A stretch of DNA of 64,000 nucleotides from Paractinoplanes ferrugineus (GTDB taxonomy: Bacteria; Actinomycetota; Actinomycetes; Mycobacteriales; Micromonosporaceae), in NCBI RefSeq assembly GCF_016862195.1, contig NZ_BOMM01000050.1, positions 186,001 to 250,000 of the forward strand. The letters are read 5' to 3'. A program made the position numbers and the translations under genes. The notes below the pieces were generated by a model. The model ran no database searches. It was not told the origin of the DNA and saw only the letters and a program-made list of their open reading frames with translations. Shown in pieces: positions 60,942 through 64,000 of the stretch (position 1 is its first letter; each line of letters opens with the position of its first letter).

Positions 60942-63677
60942 GTGCTGATCGGCCGCGGCTCCCAGCTCCGCCGGTTGACGGCCATGCTCGAGGCGGTCCG
61001 GACCGAGGGCTCGGCGCTGGTTCTGCGCGGTGAGCCGGGGATCGGCAGGACCGCGATCCTGGCCGCCGCCCGCGACGCGGCCGGCGGCCTCGGGCTGCGG
61101 GTCCTGCACACCGCCGGGGTCCGGGGCGAGAGCGACATGCCGCTGGCCGGCCTGCACCGGCTGCTGCGCCCGCTCGCCGCCGACGCCGGGTCGCTGGACG
61201 CGCGGCACCGATCGCTGCTGGACCACGCGTTCGGACTCGGCGAACTGCATGGCGAGGCCCTCATGCAGGTCGCGCTGGCGACGCTCGAACTGCTTTCGTC
61301 CGTGGCGAAGCGGCGGCCGCTCCTGCTCATCGCGGACGACGTCCATTGGCTGGACCGCGAATCCCGCGAGGTGATCGCGTTCGTGGCCCGCCGCGCGGGT
61401 TCGGATCCCATCGTCGTCCTCGGCGCCGTCCGCGAGGGCTACGGCAAAGAACTCGGGGACGCCGGCATCGCCGCTCTCACGCTCCCGCGGCTGAGCGATC
61501 GGGACGCCGCCGACCTGCTGGACGCCGGCGCGCCCGGGCTCGCCGCCGGAACCCGCGTCCTCATTCTCGCCGAGGCCGCCGGGAATCCGCTCGGCCTCAT
61601 CGAGTTGCCGAGTCACCGCACGCTCGGGGCGCTCCACCAAGGTGTGTCCGGCCCACTGCCGGTGACGCGGCGGCTGGCGGAAGCCTTCGGCTGCCACGGC
61701 CGGACCCTGCCCGCGTCGACGGCCGCGCTCCTGTTGCTCTGCGCGACCGACGCGACCGCCTCGACATCGGAGATCCTCGCGGGCGGCGCCGCACTGACCG
61801 GCCAGCCGATGACCCTCTCGGACCTCGAGCCGGCCATCGACGCGGCGCTGCTCCGCGCCGACGAGAACGGCCTGAACTTCCGCCACCCCCTGATGCGCTC
61901 GGCGACCTACCAGGCGGCCGGCCTGCAGGCCCGGTACGCCGCGCACACCGCGCTGGCCCGGGTCCTCGACGTGGACCAGGACCGGGCGATCTGGCACCGG
62001 GCGGCATCGGCCATCGGCCCGGACGCGTTCATCGCCCAGCAGATGGACGACCGGGCCCGGCGGGCGGACGGCCGTGGGGCGGCTCTGCAAGCCGCGACCT
62101 CGCTGGGACGCGCGGCCGAACTCACCGCCGACGACCATGTCCGGAGCCGGCGGCTACTGCGCGCTGCGGAGCTGGCCTTCGAGGTCGGGCGGGCCGACCT
62201 GGTGTCGGCCTTCGTCGACCGGACGTCCGCGATCACCCTGGACGCCGTAGGCCGCGCCCGGGCCGACAATCTGCGGCCGTTCTCCTTCGACGACCCGTCG
62301 GGTGAGCGCACCCGCGTCGGGTCGCTCGTCATGCTCGCCGAGGCGGCCACCGCGCGCGGCGACCCGGACGCCGCGCTCGAACTGCTGCTCGGCGCATCGG
62401 TGCGCAGCTGGTGGGCCGACCCGGGTGAGGCACTGCGGGCCCGCCTGACCAGGGCGGCCGAGGCGACGCCGGTCGACCGGTGCGATGTCCGCCTGCTGAC
62501 CACGCTCGCGGTCGCCGATCCGATCACGCACGGCGCCCGGGTGTCCGAGCACCTGCCCCGGGCCAGGCCGGCCACCGCCCAGGAGGCGCACCTGCTCGGC
62601 ATCGCCGCGCACGCGGTCACCGACTTCGCCACCTCCCATCAGATCTTCCGTACCGCCGTGGACAAGCTGCGCAGCGACGGGCGGTTCGGGCTGCTCACCC
62701 ACGTCGAGGCGGCCCGCTCGTGGTCGTCGCTGCTGCTGGGCGACTGGGACGTGGCGGGAACGGCGGCCGAGGAAGGGCTGCGGCTCGGCCGGCTGACCGG
62801 CCAGCCCGTCTGGAGCGGACTCGCCCTGGCCACCCTGGCAGCGCTGGCCGGGGTACGCGGCGACGAGCAACGCGCGCAGGAGCTCGCCACCGAGGCGGAG
62901 TCGGTCCTGCTGCCGGCGCGGGTCAGCATGGGGCTCGCGCGCGTGCAGATCGCGCGCGGCCTCACCGAGCTCAGTGCCGGACGCTACGAACAGGCGCACA
63001 CCCAGCTGGCCCGGTGTCTCGACCCCCAGGACGCGGCCCACCATGACACCGAGCAGTTCGGGGCGGTCGGGTTCTTCGCGGATTCCGCCGCCCTGACCGG
63101 GCGGCAGGCCGAGGCCCGAGTGATCGTCGACCGGCTGCGGGCGAGGGTGGAGTCGGCGGGGCTCACCGGGGTGATGGCCGGTCTGGATCACGCGCGGCCG
63201 CTGGTCGCCACCGACGAGGACGCCGAGGCCGCGTTCGTCCACGCGCTGCGGGACGTCGTTCCGCCGTCGCCCTTCGACCGGGCCCGGTGCAACCTGTTCT
63301 ACGGCATGTGGTTGCGGCGCCGGCGCCGCGTCGTCGAGTCGCGCGGGCCGCTGCGGGAGGCGCGGGAGGCGTTCGACCGGCTCGACGCACCCGCGTGGGG
63401 TGCCCGGACGCGTCAGGAGCTCCGCGCGGCCGGCGATGCCGACATCATGCGGTCCCGGGCGGCGTGGGCCGAACTGTCATCGCAGGAACTCCAGATCGCC
63501 CAGATGGCGGCGGCCGGGCTGAGCAACCGCGACATCGGTTCCCGCCTCTACCTCTCCCACCGCACCGTGGGGAGCCACCTCTACCGCATCTTCCCGAAGC
63601 TGGGCATCACGTCCCGCGGTCAGCTGAACGGGGTCCTCCCGGGACGCTCCGAGGCCGTGGACCCGGAGAAGCCGTGA
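60942..63677 (+). CDS. LAL-type LuxR-family regulator with altered P-loop
   Basis: 911 aa. Starts LIGRGSQLRRLTAML; P-loop reads GEPGIGRTA (30-38), with Arg36 where Lys is expected. Walker B LLLIADDVHWLD is intact. Helical repeat middle; C-terminal HTH LSSQELQIAQMAAAGLSNRDIGSRLYLSHRTVGSHLYRIFPKLGI. GTG 60942. Lys-to-Arg in Walker A usually weakens NTP hydrolysis, so this copy may bind but not turn over ATP. Confidence 0.9.
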   Translation: MLIGRGSQLRRLTAMLEAVRTEGSALVLRGEPGIGRTAILAAARDAAGGLGLRVLHTAGVRGESDMPLAGLHRLLRPLAADAGSLDARHRSLLDHAFGLGELHGEALMQVALATLELLSSVAKRRPLLLIADDVHWLDRESREVIAFVARRAGSDPIVVLGAVREGYGKELGDAGIAALTLPRLSDRDAADLLDAGAPGLAAGTRVLILAEAAGNPLGLIELPSHRTLGALHQGVSGPLPVTRRLAEAFGCHGRTLPASTAALLLLCATDATASTSEILAGGAALTGQPMTLSDLEPAIDAALLRADENGLNFRHPLMRSATYQAAGLQARYAAHTALARVLDVDQDRAIWHRAASAIGPDAFIAQQMDDRARRADGRGAALQAATSLGRAAELTADDHVRSRRLLRAAELAFEVGRADLVSAFVDRTSAITLDAVGRARADNLRPFSFDDPSGERTRVGSLVMLAEAATARGDPDAALELLLGASVRSWWADPGEALRARLTRAAEATPVDRCDVRLLTTLAVADPITHGARVSEHLPRARPATAQEAHLLGIAAHAVTDFATSHQIFRTAVDKLRSDGRFGLLTHVEAARSWSSLLLGDWDVAGTAAEEGLRLGRLTGQPVWSGLALATLAALAGVRGDEQRAQELATEAESVLLPARVSMGLARVQIARGLTELSAGRYEQAHTQLARCLDPQDAAHHDTEQFGAVGFFADSAALTGRQAEARVIVDRLRARVESAGLTGVMAGLDHARPLVATDEDAEAAFVHALRDVVPPSPFDRARCNLFYGMWLRRRRRVVESRGPLREAREAFDRLDAPAWGARTRQELRAAGDADIMRSRAAWAELSSQELQIAQMAAAGLSNRDIGSRLYLSHRTVGSHLYRIFPKLGITSRGQLNGVLPGRSEAVDPEKP

Positions 63678-63771
63678 CCACGAACACCGTCAAGGACAGT
63701 CGAATCACCGAAGCCGGGACGGTGGCGCATCGGCGACGATGACGGCATCGCTCGATCCGAACGGAGCACGC

Positions 63772-64000
63772 ATGCCGACCATCGTCTTCATCCACGGCCT
63801 CTGGCTGCACTCGACCTCGTGGGCCCCCTGGCAGGAGCATTTCGCCCAGGCGGGCTACCCCTCCATCGCCCCGGAATGGCCGGGCACGCCGGACACCGTC
63901 GCCGAGGCCCGCGCCCACCCTGACTCGATCGCCGATCACGGCATCGACGATGTCACCGCGCACTACATCGGCATCATCGAGAACCTGGACGAGGCGCCGA
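63772..64000 (+). CDS. Alpha/beta hydrolase, cut by window end
   Basis: 76 codons visible. PTIVFIHGLWLHSTSWAPWQEHFAQAGY is the first strand and oxyanion HG motif of alpha/beta hydrolases, followed by APEWPGTPDTV. The nucleophile elbow lies outside. ATG 63772 with GGAG at 63762-63765. Substrate unknown. Confidence 0.85.
   Translation, partial: MPTIVFIHGLWLHSTSWAPWQEHFAQAGYPSIAPEWPGTPDTVAEARAHPDSIADHGIDDVTAHYIGIIENLDEAP

Overview
The window is very GC-rich, uses GC-ending codons, and carries secreted RHS and DNRLRE/LamG-type proteins, large LuxR-type ATPase regulators, mycelial-type NhaA/GT1 genes and tRNA-integrating elements. This points to a filamentous actinobacterium, most likely Micromonosporaceae (Actinoplanes-like); the genus is inference. 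No rRNA, intact tRNA or CRISPR array is visible.

Layout. (1) 1-9.1 kb: a fructan-utilisation operon with two permeases and two ATPases of a peptide/nickel-type ABC importer, translationally coupled to a cytoplasmic GH32 and followed by a large Tat-exported GH32. (2) 9.1-13.9 kb: a duplicated P-loop protein, a gene graveyard (lipoyl-domain, DUF302 and IS21 istB remnants), a DinB-like enzyme and a divergent HxlR regulator/NmrA oxidoreductase pair. (3) 14-21.6 kb: polysaccharide deacetylase, DUF998 protein, GT1 glycosyltransferase, NhaA and a two-gene ABC exporter. Four of these five transcription units carry the same short hairpin-like element 34-38 nt before the start codon. (4) 21.6-31 kb: two hypothetical genes, a transposase scrap, a MacB-like efflux operon (lipoprotein, adaptor, ATPase, permease), a deleted cytochrome P450 and a two-component system. 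(5) 31-55.5 kb: an accretion island marked by three 44-bp direct repeats, each the 3' half of a tRNA-Pro followed by its own terminator. Cargo between repeats 1 and 2: an EACC1/caspase/SF1-helicase conflict system, a truncated DUF3800 gene, an IS5-family copy, an IS630 remnant, an RHS toxin with a coupled candidate immunity gene, and a giant secreted protein with a degenerate SGNH domain. Cargo between repeats 2 and 3: a low-GC AIPR/REase phage-defence gene, phased GTGACA repeats and truncated GNAT and integrase genes. A second integrase remnant lies beyond repeat 3. (6) 55.5-64 kb: housekeeping-like genes (stress-type protein, YidB-like, DUF1003, PP2C phosphatase), two LAL regulators and a truncated alpha/beta hydrolase.

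How it works together (inference): the fructan operon would degrade extracellular fructan, import oligofructosides and hydrolyse them inside. The island combines nucleic-acid-directed immunity (caspase-helicase, AIPR) with inter-bacterial competition (RHS toxin/immunity) in a tRNA-Pro hotspot that has received several elements and is now partly decayed. The caspase gene has a one-base frameshift, and both integrases are broken.
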